This document shows, piece after piece, positions 41,674-52,173 of a DNA stretch of 64,000 nt (positions within the stretch are counted from its first letter, which is position 1; each line of letters begins with the position of its first letter). The notes beneath the pieces were generated by a model. That model ran no database searches. It was not told where the DNA came from and saw only the letters and a program-made list of their open reading frames with translations. Location of the stretch: contig NZ_LS992154.1 of assembly GCF_900239975.1 (NCBI RefSeq), forward strand, positions 310,001 to 374,000. The letters run 5' to 3'. The stretch comes from Chlamydia poikilotherma. Its GTDB lineage: Bacteria > Chlamydiota > Chlamydiia > Chlamydiales > Chlamydiaceae. The translations under genes were made by a program, and so were the position numbers.

Positions 41674-43776
41674 ATGTCGCAGCCGCTATATACGAATAGA
41701 CTTATCAGTGAAAAATCTCCGTATTTGCTTCTTTATGCTCATACGCCAGTGAATTGGTACCCATGGGGTAGTGAGGCTTTTGATCTTGCTATCGAACAAG
41801 ATAAGCCGATTTTCCTTTCCATTGGTTGTGCACACTCACGATGGTGTCAAGTGATGCTTCAGGAGAGTTTTGAAAATCCTGAAGTCGCTGCCATGCTAAA
41901 TGAGCATTTTATTAATATCAAAGTAGATAAAGAGGAACTTCCTCATGTGGCGAATCTTTATTTTGATCTTGCGCAAATGCTTTCTATCTCTGAAGAGCAT
42001 CAAAATTCTTCTTCTTGGCCTCTGAATGTATTTTTAACTCCTGATTTATTGCCATTTTTCTCAGCAAATTACTTAGGGGCTGAGGTAAAATTAGGCGTAC
42101 CTTCGTTTTCACAAACAATAGAGAAACTCAATTTGATGTGGCAGGATCCTGAAGAACGCGAGGTTCTTGTTCATCAGGCACATAAAATCCTTGAAATAGC
42201 TTCATTTATAGAGAGATGTTCAAGAAAAGAGATGTTGGAAGAGGGGACTTTGCGTAAGACAGTAGAGGCGCTATACAAGGATGTTGATCCTCATTATGGA
42301 GGAGTGAAGGCATTCCCAAAAACCCCGCCCGCGCTATTAAGTCAGTTTTTCTTACGTTATGGGGTGGAATATCAGGATAACAGAAGTTTATTTTTCGTAG
42401 ATCGTTCTTTGGATATGATGGCTAAAGGAGGGATTTTTGATCACTTGGGTGGGGGATTTTACTGCTATACTATAGACGATAAGTGGTTGATTCCTTGTTT
42501 TGAAAAACGCCTTATTGATAATGCCTTATTAGTGCTTGATTATCTTGATGCTGGTATATGTCTTAAAAAACCTGAGTATCTCTCCATAGCTAAGCAAACC
42601 TTACGTTATATCCTTTCCGAGCTTTATAACTCTGAAGTGGGAGCGTTTTATACCTCAGAACACGGAGAACATTGGGGAACTTCTGAAGGGAGATATGCTA
42701 CCTGGTCAGGAGAGGAAATTCGTGAAGTGCTTGGAGAAAAAGCTGAGCTGTTTTGTGAATATTATGGGATTTCTCGAGAAGGATTTTGTAATGGAAGAAA
42801 TATCTTACATATCCCTTCTCATATCGATATTGAGGAAATCGCAGATAAATATGGGTGTAGTGTTGAAGAGTTTCATGAAATTATCGATAGGCTAAAAGAA
42901 AAATTACGTCTCCATAGAGATACTAAAGCGCGCCCTTTTAAAGATGATCAATCATTAACATTTCAAAACAGCTGGATGCTCTATACGTTAGCCTATGCAG
43001 GCAGAATCCTTGGAGATTCTTCCTATATAGATATAGCGAAGAAATGTGGGGAGTTCATCTGTAAGAATTTATGTAAGCATTCTACCTTAATGCGTCGATG
43101 GCGCGATGGTGATGCTAAGTATTCCGGAGGTTTAGAAGATTACGCAGGGGTGATTTTAGGAGCTCTCGCACTTTATGAGACAGGGTGCGGTGCACAATGG
43201 TTGCTACTGGCCGAAGATCTTATGAAAGAGGTAATCCTATCTTTTCGTTCAGAAAGTGGGGGATTTTACACTACAGATGGGAGGGATCCTGCACTACTTT
43301 TAAAACAGGAGAATCTCTCTGATGGAGAGACAATATCCGGAAATGCTCTTGTTTGCCAAGCATTGATAAAATTGCATATGCTTACAGAAAAGAAGCACTA
43401 TCTTACTTATGCCGAAGATATCTTACAAATTGCCCAAGCTAGATGGCATACCCATAAATTTTCTTCTTTAGGAAATTTATTAGCAGCACAGGCATATTTT
43501 TCACGTAATCATCAAAAAATTCTTATTTCTTTAGCTAGCGATAGCGATCGTGAAGCTGTTTTATCTTGCTTTGCAGGATTATTTCTCCCTCAAGTTTCTG
43601 TTGTATGGATGAGTGCCAAAGATCGTGAATCTCTGGAAGAGATTCTTCCTGAATATGAGCACTGTCTAATCCCTAAGGAAGGACAAGCATCCACGGTTAT
43701 TTGTCTGTTAGAATCAGGAATGGGAAGAAAATTTTCTAATATTGAAGAGTTTCGTTCTTATCTAACTTCAAAATAA
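41674..43776 (+). CDS. YyaL/DUF255 family thioredoxin-domain protein (700 aa)
   Basis: An N-terminal thioredoxin-like domain ([25 protein letters not shown]... to about residue 175) is joined to an (alpha/alpha)6-barrel domain of the N-acylglucosamine-2-epimerase type, as in YyaL and human SPATA20. [24 protein letters not shown] and [11 protein letters not shown] are family landmarks. An alternative start is at 41641; the ATG at 41674 gives the usual short N-terminus, though neither has a clear ribosome-binding site. The active site that usually reads CHWC is SRWC here: the first Cys is Ser (codon 41836-41838) while the second is kept, with a new Cys three residues before. The substrate of this family is unknown. 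It matches CT356 of C. trachomatis by order (from memory). Confidence 0.85.
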   Translation: MSQPLYTNRLISEKSPYLLLYAHTPVNWYPWGSEAFDLAIEQDKPIFLSIGCAHSRWCQVMLQESFENPEVAAMLNEHFINIKVDKEELPHVANLYFDLAQMLSISEEHQNSSSWPLNVFLTPDLLPFFSANYLGAEVKLGVPSFSQTIEKLNLMWQDPEEREVLVHQAHKILEIASFIERCSRKEMLEEGTLRKTVEALYKDVDPHYGGVKAFPKTPPALLSQFFLRYGVEYQDNRSLFFVDRSLDMMAKGGIFDHLGGGFYCYTIDDKWLIPCFEKRLIDNALLVLDYLDAGICLKKPEYLSIAKQTLRYILSELYNSEVGAFYTSEHGEHWGTSEGRYATWSGEEIREVLGEKAELFCEYYGISREGFCNGRNILHIPSHIDIEEIADKYGCSVEEFHEIIDRLKEKLRLHRDTKARPFKDDQSLTFQNSWMLYTLAYAGRILGDSSYIDIAKKCGEFICKNLCKHSTLMRRWRDGDAKYSGGLEDYAGVILGALALYETGCGAQWLLLAEDLMKEVILSFRSESGGFYTTDGRDPALLLKQENLSDGETISGNALVCQALIKLHMLTEKKHYLTYAEDILQIAQARWHTHKFSSLGNLLAAQAYFSRNHQKILISLASDSDREAVLSCFAGLFLPQVSVVWMSAKDRESLEEILPEYEHCLIPKEGQASTVICLLESGMGRKFSNIEEFRSYLTSK

Positions 43777-43887
43777 CTCTTTGTATTTCATGTATTTCAC
43801 ATGAAGATTTTTCTCTAAGTGGTCAAAATTTGGTTAATTTCTTATAGTTAATCCCTAGACACGTCAACCATTGGGGAGTAGCAAATC

Positions 43888-44970
43888 ATGAAGAACAAAA
43901 CACTAAGCGTTTTCTCTTTGGTGGGTTTAGTTTGTTCGCCGGGATTTTTATTGGGGCATGAAAGTTCTCTTCCTACGCAACGCGAGTATCAAAATCTTAC
44001 TGAGAGAGTCCCTGAAGATCCTGCAGGAATTGCTATTCATGATCGTGTACTATTTAAAATTGATGAAGAGAATGTCGTCACTACTTTAGATGTTATCCAA
44101 AAGTTAAATCTGCTTTTTGCTTCTTCTTACCCTCAGCTCATAGATTCTTATCCAGCACGTTCACAATATTATACGGCGATGTGGCCGGTAGTCTTAGAGT
44201 CCGTGATTGACGAGTTTTTGATGGTTGCTGATGCTAAGGCTAAAAAAATTTATGTAGATCCTACTACGGTGAATCAAGAAATTGAAGCGATGTTTGGTAG
44301 GGATTTGTCTTGCTTTTACGTGCATTTCGATATGACTCCTGAAGATATATTCAATGTAGTAAATCGTACATTGATTGCTCAGAGAGTGATGGGCATGATG
44401 GTACGCTCTAAAGTTATGTTAAAAGTTACCCCAGGAAAAATTCGAGAGCATTATAATCAGTTGGCTCAGGAAGCAGCAAAGACTATAGTATGGAAATATC
44501 GCGTAGTCACAATTAAAGCGGCTACAGAATCGTTGTCAAGTCAGATTGCTGATAAGATATGTGCACGGCTAAATGAAACACAAAGTTGGAATAAAGAGCG
44601 CCTATCTGCTCTGGCACTTTCTCAAGGAGGACAGTTTGTCTGTTCCGAAGAGTTTATGCGTAATGATAAGGAGCTTTCCGATGCTCATAAAACAGAGTTA
44701 TCTAGCGTGGACTATCCTATAGCTATTTGTAGTCAGCCTAAAGCACATAAATCTGGATACAAACTTTATGTGCTTCTTGATAAATCTACAATGGCATTGC
44801 AGTCTTTAGAAGAAATGGAAACGCAGATTAAGCAAACGTTATTTATGAATTATGCTGAAACGATAGAGAGCCAGTATAAAATGAAATTACGTTCTCGTTA
44901 TGGCTTCGATTCTTCTATGATTGCTAAATTGCTTTCTGAAGAAGCTCCACCGCTATTTTCATTGCTTTAG
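43888..44970 (+). CDS. SurA-like exported protein, putative periplasmic chaperone (360 aa)
   Basis: A signal peptide ([23 protein letters not shown]) is followed by a domain that resembles the SurA/parvulin N-terminal chaperone region ([45 protein letters not shown]) and a C-terminal part resembling a degenerate peptidyl-prolyl isomerase domain ([16 protein letters not shown]...[10 protein letters not shown]). In Chlamydia the gene upstream of rsmA (CT355) is annotated similarly as I recall. It would assist outer-membrane protein folding, which fits a cell with many Pmp barrels. It ends 8 nt before rsmA, so the two are likely cotranscribed. Confidence 0.7.
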   Translation: MKNKTLSVFSLVGLVCSPGFLLGHESSLPTQREYQNLTERVPEDPAGIAIHDRVLFKIDEENVVTTLDVIQKLNLLFASSYPQLIDSYPARSQYYTAMWPVVLESVIDEFLMVADAKAKKIYVDPTTVNQEIEAMFGRDLSCFYVHFDMTPEDIFNVVNRTLIAQRVMGMMVRSKVMLKVTPGKIREHYNQLAQEAAKTIVWKYRVVTIKAATESLSSQIADKICARLNETQSWNKERLSALALSQGGQFVCSEEFMRNDKELSDAHKTELSSVDYPIAICSQPKAHKSGYKLYVLLDKSTMALQSLEEMETQIKQTLFMNYAETIESQYKMKLRSRYGFDSSMIAKLLSEEAPPLFSLL

Positions 44971-44978
44971 GAGATCAC

Positions 44979-45818
44979 TTGTCGCGTAGTTCTCCAGAAC
45001 AACTTACTAAATTTTTAGCTCAGGTTCATGGTCGTCCTAAAAAAGGCCTTTCACAGAACTTTCTAATAGATGGAAATATCCTAAGAAAAATCCTTTCTGT
45101 TTCTTGTGTAGAGGCAGGAGATTGGGTTTTAGAAATAGGACCAGGATTCGGAGCTCTTACCGAAGTGCTCGTCAATCAGGGAGCTCATGTTATTGCTTTA
45201 GAAAAAGATTCCATGTTTGAGGAAACATTAAAGCAACTTCCTATAGATTTAGAAATTACAGACGCCTGTAAATACCCTCTATCACAACTGCAAACTAAAG
45301 GTTGTCAAGGGAAAGGAAGGGTGGTTGCAAACCTTCCTTATCATATTACAACACCTTTATTAACGAAATTGTTCTTAGAAATTCCTAACCAATGGAAAAC
45401 AGTCACAGTAATGATGCAAGATGAAGTCGCCCGTCGTATTACCGCTCAGCCGGGAGGGAAGGAATACGGGTCTTTGACTATCTTTTTGCAGTTTTTTGCT
45501 GACGTGCGTTACGCTTTTAAAGTCAGCCCAGGCTGTTTTTTACCCAAACCTCAGGTATCCTCAGCAGTTGTCCATATGATAGTGAAAGATACCTTTCCTC
45601 TAGAAACTTCTCTTCAAAAGCAATTTTTTTCTCTCACTCGGGCAGCCTTCGGGCAGAGAAGAAAGCTTTTAGCGAATTCTCTTAAAGATCTTTATCCTAA
45701 AGAACAAGTTTTTGAAGCTCTAAATCAATTAAAATTTTCTGAAAAAACTCGTCCGGAAACACTTTCTCTCGATGATTATCTAAAACTTTTTCACCTTCTA
45801 TCCTCATTTATTAAATAA
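44979..45818 (+). CDS. rsmA: 16S rRNA adenine dimethyltransferase (KsgA)
   Basis: 279 residues; dimethylates the two adjacent adenines in helix 45 of 16S rRNA. The S-adenosylmethionine site [15 protein letters not shown] and the catalytic [11 protein letters not shown] are intact, and [16 protein letters not shown] marks the N-terminus. The start is a TTG with a good TTAGGAG ribosome-binding site 6 nt before it, chosen because it gives the usual N-terminus ([18 protein letters not shown]). It lies 8 nt after the SurA-like gene. Confidence 0.95.
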   Translation: MSRSSPEQLTKFLAQVHGRPKKGLSQNFLIDGNILRKILSVSCVEAGDWVLEIGPGFGALTEVLVNQGAHVIALEKDSMFEETLKQLPIDLEITDACKYPLSQLQTKGCQGKGRVVANLPYHITTPLLTKLFLEIPNQWKTVTVMMQDEVARRITAQPGGKEYGSLTIFLQFFADVRYAFKVSPGCFLPKPQVSSAVVHMIVKDTFPLETSLQKQFFSLTRAAFGQRRKLLANSLKDLYPKEQVFEALNQLKFSEKTRPETLSLDDYLKLFHLLSSFIK

Positions 45819-46067
45819 GCTTCGATACCTTCTTAAGGAAGATTTAAGCTTTATATATTTAAAATATAAATTAAATATATGAAGTTTTAATTTCATCTTT
45901 TTATTAGTGATTTTTTTATTTTATAAAGGCATTTTTTTTAACGAAAAAGAAAGAAACAGAAAGCACAATATGGTATTATTTTTCGTCGAGATTACAGAAG
46001 AATGAGGGTTTAACCCTTAAGATTTTGTTTCTAATAAATATTTCAATAAACATTCTAGGAATCTCTC
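45819..46067. other. AT-rich noncoding stretch
   Basis: Part of a 471-nt gap between the convergent rsmA and dxs genes. This portion is very AT-rich with repeated AAATATA words; no gene or hairpin terminator stands out. Confidence 0.45.
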
Positions 46068-46238
46068 ATGGAGACTTGGTTATATTATTCCAAAGTGCGT
46101 ACGCGTAATTACATTCCCTGCCTTCCCATTTTATCTCCAATCATGTTGCAAGCGGATCAATGTCTTCCTACGTTATATTTATCACCCTTTAGCCGTTGCT
46201 GTGGAACGACTACATTTGTAGCTTCTGTAACAGGTTAG
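46068..46238 (+). CDS. Possible small protein (56 aa), Cys-containing
   Basis: An AGGA ribosome-binding site lies 9 nt before the ATG, and the frame reads METWLYYSKVRTRNYIPCLP, then ILSPIMLQADQCLPTLYL, and ends SFVASVTG-like residues after a CCG motif. The composition (four Cys, several Pro and Tyr) is unlike random AT-rich translation. It fills most of the remaining gap between rsmA and dxs. No family is recognised. Confidence 0.4.
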   Translation: METWLYYSKVRTRNYIPCLPILSPIMLQADQCLPTLYLSPFSRCCGTTTFVASVTG

Positions 46239-46289
46239 CTGATAAAAGAGGGTGTCTAGAAAATTTCATAATTTCCAAGCAAATCATAT

Positions 46290-48224
46290 TTAGACAATAC
46301 TCAGCTTGTTAGACGGGGATTTTTTTGTGCGGAAGTTAAAGTGGGTGAGAATACGTTTAACCATACTATCAGTATCTAGTCCTACCCTTTTTAATAAGTT
46401 ATCTTTATCCCCATGAGAAAAAATAGCATCGGGAATCCCAAAGTGTAGGATATCGACTTTAAAACTATAGGTGGCTAGGAAATCATTAAATTCTGAAGCT
46501 AGACCTCCACGGATAGAGTGCTCTTCTATAATGATGACTTTAGAATGATGCATCAATAGAATGCTAAAGAGGTTATTATCAAAAGGTTTAATGAATATAG
46601 GATCAACAACAGTTGCAGAAATTCCGTGAGCGAGTAACTGCAATTTTATCGATAAGGCAGCGCTACACATATGCCCAAGACCTACGATCAATACATCCTC
46701 GCCCTGACTGAGGATTTCTCCTAATCCCGGATCGCGACGCATATTGACATCTGTAGCTATAGGGTCACCTTGAAGTGCTGCGATATTAGGATAGCGAATT
46801 GCACAAGGACGTGTCCATTGAAGTGAAGATTGAAGCAGTTGTTGGAAAACTATTGCGCTCCTTGGCTGGCAGATAATCATATTGGGCATAGCACGAAGAA
46901 AACACAAATCGTAAATGCCATGATGGCTGCAGCCATCGTCATAAGCTAAACCTGCACGATCTATAGCGAAGATTACTGGTAAACTTTGTAAACATACGTC
47001 ATGGAATACATTATCCATAGCACGATGTAAGAATGTAGAGTAAATAGAACAAATAACAGGAACATTAGCTTTAGCAATTCCTGCTGAAAATGTTACGGCA
47101 TGGCCCTCAGCAATACCAACATCAACAAAACGTTCTGGGAATTTCTCTTTAAACGTTTCTAATCGTGATCCCAAAGACATTGCTGGAGTAATAACATGTA
47201 AATTCGGAAAGCTTTCCCCAAGAGAGCAGAGTGTTTTTCCAAAGATATCAGGATAGGTAAGCTGTGGCTTAACCGCGGGAAGTAGCTTATCTTCTGCAGC
47301 AGTATTAAAATTTGCCTTTACTCCGTGATATTTAGAGGGGTTTTCTTGGGCGATTTCTAAGCCCTTACCCTTTTTTGTACAGACATGAATAAGAATAGGG
47401 AAAGGTAGATCGCGTACTGTTTGAAATAAAGATATTAACTTTTTTATATTGTGGCCGTCTACAGGTCCCATGTAGGCTAAGTTAAACTGCTCGAAAATAG
47501 GAATTGGACAAAAGAAAGATTTCAAGCAAGTAGATACTTTGTGTGAACGCCTGGCTATAGTATTACCATAACGTGGGATCTTCATTAACCACTTTTCTAG
47601 TTTTCTAGAAAGTAAGCTAAACTTGGGATGGTGTATCCAGCGAGATAAACTCTTGGACATGACACCCACATTTTGAGAGATAGACATGTTATTGTCATTT
47701 AAAATGACAATGAATTTAGATAAGTCAGGATTTATATTATTCAAAGCTTCTAAAGTTAGTCCGCAGGACAAAGCTGCGTCACCAAGAATAGGAAGAACAT
47801 GAGTTCTAGAATTTTCTGTAGCCTTTGCCATCCCTAAAGCTAACGAAAGTGCGTTACCTGCATGACCTGAGAAAAAAAGGTCATGAACACTTTCGAAAGG
47901 GGAGGTAAATCCACTCAAACCATGATCATGACGGATCCGATTGAATTCTGTAGTATTTCTTCCAGTAAGTAATTTATGAGGATAGGCTTGATGACCGACA
48001 TCAAAGATAAATTTATCCTCAGGAGAGGAGAAAACATAATGCAAAGCTATCGTTAATTCAATAATACCTAAATTAGAGGCTAGATGCCCTCCAGTTTTGG
48101 TAAGAACAGAAATAATTTTATGACGCATTTGCTCAGCAAGAAGAGAAAGCTCAGCAAAAGAAAGCTTTTTTAGATCTGCAGGAGAGGATATCTGACTTAA
48201 AATAGAGGAAATTTGAGAAGTCAT
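46290..48224 (-). CDS. dxs: 1-deoxy-D-xylulose-5-phosphate synthase
   Basis: 644-residue thiamine-diphosphate enzyme that starts the MEP pathway for isoprenoid precursors, from pyruvate and glyceraldehyde-3-phosphate. Landmarks: FDVGHQAYPHKLLTGR, the TPP/metal motif ILGDAALSCGLTLEALNN...NDNNMSIS, the transketolase motif DGHNIKKLI, and FVDVGIAEGHAV with the catalytic Glu. The usual GDGA reads GDAA here, a small departure. The start overlaps the stop of the small upstream gene by 4 nt (ATGA), so translation is probably coupled. Last gene of the xseA-xseB-small gene-dxs set. Confidence 0.95.
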   Translation of the reverse strand: MTSQISSILSQISSPADLKKLSFAELSLLAEQMRHKIISVLTKTGGHLASNLGIIELTIALHYVFSSPEDKFIFDVGHQAYPHKLLTGRNTTEFNRIRHDHGLSGFTSPFESVHDLFFSGHAGNALSLALGMAKATENSRTHVLPILGDAALSCGLTLEALNNINPDLSKFIVILNDNNMSISQNVGVMSKSLSRWIHHPKFSLLSRKLEKWLMKIPRYGNTIARRSHKVSTCLKSFFCPIPIFEQFNLAYMGPVDGHNIKKLISLFQTVRDLPFPILIHVCTKKGKGLEIAQENPSKYHGVKANFNTAAEDKLLPAVKPQLTYPDIFGKTLCSLGESFPNLHVITPAMSLGSRLETFKEKFPERFVDVGIAEGHAVTFSAGIAKANVPVICSIYSTFLHRAMDNVFHDVCLQSLPVIFAIDRAGLAYDDGCSHHGIYDLCFLRAMPNMIICQPRSAIVFQQLLQSSLQWTRPCAIRYPNIAALQGDPIATDVNMRRDPGLGEILSQGEDVLIVGLGHMCSAALSIKLQLLAHGISATVVDPIFIKPFDNNLFSILLMHHSKVIIIEEHSIRGGLASEFNDFLATYSFKVDILHFGIPDAIFSHGDKDNLLKRVGLDTDSMVKRILTHFNFRTKKSPSNKLSIV

Positions 48225-48475
48225 GGCTTTGTAGTCATAGCAAATGTTTGTAAAACAGGCTGGTCTAATGTATCTTTTAGAATCGTGCCATTAGACTGTA
48301 CGGAAAGAATATAACATTGTTGATCTTTGAGTAGGATCTGATCTAAACTCTCGTGTATTAGAGAAAACATTTTCTCATATGCAACTAAAATATCATCCAA
48401 AGAATCAAGAGAATCTAAGTGATTTTGTAAAGAACGAAGTTCTTGAGTTGCGGAATCTAAATCCTTAGGGGACAT
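48221..48475 (-). CDS. Small helical protein between xseB and dxs (84 aa)
   Basis: 84 residues, mostly predicted helix: ATQELRSLQNHLDSLDSLDDIL and YEKMFSLIHESLDQIL, then a short beta-like tail. No certain family. The heptad-like leucines and the YE(K/E)-type segment recall XseB, the gene beside it, so it may be a diverged copy. In C. trachomatis a small gene (CT330) holds the same place, so it is likely real. It overlaps dxs by 4 nt and lies 14 nt after xseB. Confidence 0.75.
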   Translation of the reverse strand: MSPKDLDSATQELRSLQNHLDSLDSLDDILVAYEKMFSLIHESLDQILLKDQQCYILSVQSNGTILKDTLDQPVLQTFAMTTKP

Positions 48476-48489
48476 CGCTCACTCTACAA

Positions 48490-48714
48490 TTAATGTGCGA
48501 AAGATTCTTCAGAAAGAAGATCTTCATTTCGCTTTTCTGATAACTCACGTACACGTTCTTCAGCTTTATGAATACGGGACTCACAAATGCGCATTAGCGC
48601 ATCTGCTTCTTCATAAAGTTTTAAAGAAGAATCTAAAGAGGTTGAAGGTTGATTCATAAGATCTACGATCTCTTCTAACCTTTCCATAGCCTTTTCAAAG
48701 GGAATTTCTTCCAT
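48490..48714 (-). CDS. xseB: Exodeoxyribonuclease VII small subunit
   Basis: 74 residues with the XseB pattern: IPFEKAMERLEEIVDLMNQP, LDSSLKLYEEADALMRICES, a two-helix coiled coil that binds the long helical region of XseA. Only 3 nt separate it from xseA. Confidence 0.92.
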   Translation of the reverse strand: MEEIPFEKAMERLEEIVDLMNQPSTSLDSSLKLYEEADALMRICESRIHKAEERVRELSEKRNEDLLSEESFAH

Positions 48715-48717
48715 AGT

Positions 48718-50385
48718 TTAAGACTCTTGAGTTTCAAAATTCTGAATATCCGTTACAGTAAGAGTGGCTTCCCCATCCTGTAGTCGTAATCTTACACAAC
48801 TATGTTTATGTAAGGTTTTTGCCGAGATAATAGCGAAATTTTCATTAAAGTCAAAGAGCATAGCATAACCACGTTTCAAAACATTTTTAGGATTTAATGA
48901 ACTCAGTTGTTTAGAGACCGTGTGATATTTTTCCTGATTTCTTTCTACAAGGTGGTGTAGGGAAAGTATAAAATTTTCACGAGTACGAAAATAATACGCT
49001 CGATGCTCATATACAGTATTGATAAAAATACTAATCAAACGTTTCTTTAAAAGATTAAGAGAATGTTTTTCCTTAATAAATTGCTGATCTAATTTAATTT
49101 TAAAATGTTTTAATAGTATTTGCTTATGCTCTAAAGATTGATGGAAATATCTTAGGCGTTGATATAAAGCTCTATGAATTTGTTGTTTCCAAGGATCTAA
49201 TCTTTGAGCAAACTGCTGTGTATTATGAAAAATAAGATTTTTTTTCATATGTGCGCAAAGATGTTTTAAAGCGAGTAGGCGATTGTGGAAAGCCTGAACG
49301 ATCATTTTCCAAAGATCATGAAGGCGATACGTTATACGTTGTAACACATCACTTTGCAGCCACCGTGTATATTGTGAATAGCGCTGTTTGCATTGTGAAA
49401 GTTTTGTTTGTATAGACCGCTCTACGGATAAGCAAAGATAATCTAAAGATTGCTGCGCTGAATGGAAAAAATCTATGTGATCTAAATAACGCTTCCATTG
49501 CTGAATTTGTTTTGTTTTTCCTGAAAGAAGTTGCTGTGCATGTGCATTCAGGTAGTGTAAATAACTTTTAAATACTTGGATTTGCTCTTGACTACTTTGA
49601 CAAACAATTTCTGCAGCAGCAGAAGGTGTGGGAGCACGGACATCTGCAGCAAAATCACATAGTGTATAGTCGGTTTCATGACCCACAGCGGAAATGATGG
49701 GAATCGAACTAGCATCTATCGCTTTTATGATGATTTCTTCATTGAAAGCCCAGAGATCTTCAATGCTGCCACCACCGCGTGCTAAAATAAGAACATCAGC
49801 TAATCGTTCTTGATTTATCACCTCAATAGCTTGAGAAATCTCTTTTGCTGCAGTTGTTCCTTGGACTGTTACAGGATAAATAAGAAGTTTGTATTGATAA
49901 CAGCGACGGGAAAGAATACGTAGAATATCTTGAATTACTGCACCCGTAGGGCTGGTAATCACTCCGATACATTTAGGAATATTAGGAAGGGTTTGTTTTT
50001 TCTCTATAGCAAAATAACCTTCAGCAGCTAGACGCTTCTTAGTCTCTTCAAATTTTTGTAAAAGATCTCCCTCTCCAGCATAAACTAAAGCATGGGCTAC
50101 AATTTGGTATTGACCTCGTGGAGCATATACGGTGAGTTTTCCATGAATGATTACAGAATCACCATCTTTAGGACGACGATCGAAATATTTACTTTTAAAA
50201 TGGAAAAAAGCTCCGTTTAAAAAAGATTTATTATCTTTAATCCCGAAATATAAATGTCCGCTAGGCTGTAGCGAGACATTACTTAATTCTCCTTTCACGA
50301 CGATGTGGCAAAAATTTGACTCAAGAAGATTCTTTATGGATTCTGTAAGAGTGGTTACTGCTTGAGGAGAAGATGAGGTTGTCAT
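48718..50385 (-). CDS. xseA: Exodeoxyribonuclease VII large subunit
   Basis: About 555 residues. An N-terminal OB fold ([20 protein letters not shown]...YFGIKD) binds single-stranded DNA; the catalytic part has [34 protein letters not shown] and [17 protein letters not shown]; then a long Gln/Lys-rich coiled coil carries XseB. It degrades single-stranded DNA processively to oligonucleotides. A TTG five codons upstream (50400) is an alternative start; neither has a strong ribosome-binding site, and the ATG is preferred. The coiled-coil region makes it longer than the roughly 450 residues of the E. coli enzyme. Confidence 0.93.
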   Translation of the reverse strand: MTTSSSPQAVTTLTESIKNLLESNFCHIVVKGELSNVSLQPSGHLYFGIKDNKSFLNGAFFHFKSKYFDRRPKDGDSVIIHGKLTVYAPRGQYQIVAHALVYAGEGDLLQKFEETKKRLAAEGYFAIEKKQTLPNIPKCIGVITSPTGAVIQDILRILSRRCYQYKLLIYPVTVQGTTAAKEISQAIEVINQERLADVLILARGGGSIEDLWAFNEEIIIKAIDASSIPIISAVGHETDYTLCDFAADVRAPTPSAAAEIVCQSSQEQIQVFKSYLHYLNAHAQQLLSGKTKQIQQWKRYLDHIDFFHSAQQSLDYLCLSVERSIQTKLSQCKQRYSQYTRWLQSDVLQRITYRLHDLWKMIVQAFHNRLLALKHLCAHMKKNLIFHNTQQFAQRLDPWKQQIHRALYQRLRYFHQSLEHKQILLKHFKIKLDQQFIKEKHSLNLLKKRLISIFINTVYEHRAYYFRTRENFILSLHHLVERNQEKYHTVSKQLSSLNPKNVLKRGYAMLFDFNENFAIISAKTLHKHSCVRLRLQDGEATLTVTDIQNFETQES

Positions 50386-50519
50386 ACCCTGGAATGCCAA
50401 GAGGTTTCAAGTTCTATTTATTTTAAAAATAAAGTACCTTCTTAGTAGAAAACTAGCAAGAGCGGTGAATTCGTGTCTATAGTGAGACATGAGCTTTAAG
50501 TAACAAATTGAGGACATAG

Positions 50520-51284
50520 ATGGAACGTAAGAGTTATGTTTTTGGTAATTGGAAAATGTATAAGACAGTCAAAGAAGCTAAAGAGTACATAGCTGTCTTA
50601 GGCCCACTTCTTAAAGAAACATTACCTGCATCTGTAGTCGGCATTACTCCGGCATTCACGGCATTGAGCGCTTGTAGCGAGGTGATAAAAAATTCTAACT
50701 ATCCTATTTGGTTGGGGGCTCAAAATGTTCACCAGGACACTTCTGGAGCTTTTACCGGAGAAATTTCCATGCCTATGCTTAAAGAATTTAACGTGGATTA
50801 CGTTCTTTTAGGACATTCAGAATGTCGCCATATCTTTCACGAAGAAGATGCTACAATTGCTCTTAAAGTTGGGGCTGCATCCCGTGAGGGAGTTCTCCCT
50901 GTGTTATGTATTGGAGAGACTTTAGAAGTCAGAGAAAAAGGCACGACAAAAGATGTTTTATCTAATCAGTTGATATTAGGCCTGGCTCAACTTCCTGAAA
51001 CGTCTTCTGTAATCATTGCTTATGAACCTGTTTGGGCAATAGGTACGGGTAAAGTTGCCTCAAGCGCAGATGTACAAGAAGTTCATGCGTTTTGTCGTGA
51101 GGTTCTTGCTAAGATCTTCTCTAAGGAAAAAGCGGATACAATTTCTATCCTTTACGGAGGTTCTGTAAAGGCAGATAATGCTGAGGGATTTGCTCATTGT
51201 CCGGATGTAGACGGTTTATTGGTTGGAGGAGCCTCTTTGGATCCTAAAGTTTTTGCCAGTGTTATAGAGAATTTTAATCTCTAG
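50520..51284 (+). CDS. tpiA: Triosephosphate isomerase
   Basis: 254 residues; interconverts dihydroxyacetone phosphate and glyceraldehyde-3-phosphate in glycolysis. GNWKMYKT with the catalytic Lys, LLGHSECRHIF with the catalytic His, AYEPVWAIGTGK with the catalytic Glu, and the phosphate-binding ILYGGSVK are all intact. A GAGGA ribosome-binding site precedes the ATG. Divergent from xseA. Confidence 0.97.
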   Translation: MERKSYVFGNWKMYKTVKEAKEYIAVLGPLLKETLPASVVGITPAFTALSACSEVIKNSNYPIWLGAQNVHQDTSGAFTGEISMPMLKEFNVDYVLLGHSECRHIFHEEDATIALKVGAASREGVLPVLCIGETLEVREKGTTKDVLSNQLILGLAQLPETSSVIIAYEPVWAIGTGKVASSADVQEVHAFCREVLAKIFSKEKADTISILYGGSVKADNAEGFAHCPDVDGLLVGGASLDPKVFASVIENFNL

Positions 51285-51606
51285 ATTTTGTGGTATTAAA
51301 AAATTTATTGCCTTTTGAAGCCGTAGTTGATGAAAAATTTTCATAAATTATGTTAGGGTTTTGTCTGAGAATAGTGTTTCAAAGCAATAAAATGTTTTTC
51401 AATATGGTGATTAATTTAGTTTTATAAGAGAATGTCATTTGAGCCTTTTTAGGAATTTTTACAGTTTCTTGAGAAACCTGCGTAGAAAAAGCTTTTTTAC
51501 ATATTGAGAAGCGCTTTGTTTTTTGGAGACTGTAGGATAAGAAGACAATGAATTAAAGGGCTAGGAATTCATCCCCAAGTAAGTTTGTTGATTTAGGAGA
51601 AGCGTC
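51285..51606. other. 322-nt intergenic region upstream of secG
   Basis: AT-rich. It contains a short palindrome ATGAAAA-A-TTTTCAT (51330-51344) and no frame longer than about 11 codons with a start. It presumably holds the secG promoter. No RNA gene could be recognised by eye. Confidence 0.45.
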
Positions 51607-51921
51607 GTGACTGGCTTGTTTTATTCATTTTTATTTATTTTTCTGCTTTTGTGCGTAATCCTTTGTGGACTGATTTTGATTCAAGAAAGCAAGAGCATGG
51701 GATTAGGCTCATCTTTTGGTGTCGACTCTGGAGATTCTGTTTTTGGCGTATCGACCCCAGATATTTTAAAGAAAGTAACAGCTTGGCTTGCCGTAGCTTT
51801 TTGTTTTAGTTGCTTACTTTTGTCTTTTGCTACAACACACTTAGGAAAAAATTCTCAAGAGCTCCCTGCAAATGCTCTGGAACAAGTTTCTCCAGATGGA
51901 GAGGAAATCCCTAACGAATAA
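51607..51921 (+). CDS. secG: Preprotein translocase subunit SecG
   Basis: 104 residues with two membrane segments (about residues 4-26 and 59-78) around the SecG loop motif ESKSMGLGSSFGVDSGDSVFG. The start is GTG with a strong AGGAGAAG ribosome-binding site. SecG helps SecYEG export the many signal-peptide proteins of this organism. The C-terminal 20 residues are hydrophilic and acidic. Confidence 0.92.
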   Translation: MTGLFYSFLFIFLLLCVILCGLILIQESKSMGLGSSFGVDSGDSVFGVSTPDILKKVTAWLAVAFCFSCLLLSFATTHLGKNSQELPANALEQVSPDGEEIPNE

Positions 51922-52001
51922 CATCTTTACAAAGATGATAAACCTTTATGTAAGGTGAGCTATTTATTCTTAGGAAATAAATTTTAAACAGTCATGATCT
52001 T

Positions 52002-52148
52002 ATGAAAAAAATCTTCTATATATTGTGTTTCTGTGGTCTACTGCCTGTCACTACAATGTTTTCTGTAGAAGAAGTTCAGGAAGAGATAGAGCATCCTTCA
52101 TCATTACCTACGGTCTGTCCCTTCTATTTAATAGAAGAAGCTAATTAG
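52002..52148 (+). CDS. Short exported peptide (48 aa)
   Basis: ATG AAA AAA opens a typical signal peptide (MKKIFYILCFCGLLPVTTMF) followed by an acidic stretch (SVEEVQEEIEHPSSLPTV) and CPFYLIEEAN. The stop is 25 nt before def. There is no clear ribosome-binding site, which lowers confidence. Small size may have kept it out of many annotations. Confidence 0.5.
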   Translation: MKKIFYILCFCGLLPVTTMFSVEEVQEEIEHPSSLPTVCPFYLIEEAN

Positions 52149-52173
52149 TAGCTTAATCTGTGGGTGATAAATA

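Noticed and set aside
46068-46238. Identity of the 56-residue frame with LtuA, a late chlamydial small protein
   Set aside because: From memory ltuA lies near pgi and mdh in other Chlamydia, not between rsmA and dxs, and I could not confirm sequence similarity.
51330-51344. Palindrome upstream of secG as a riboswitch or operator
   Set aside because: Only 7-bp AT-rich arms; too weak to support a specific claim.
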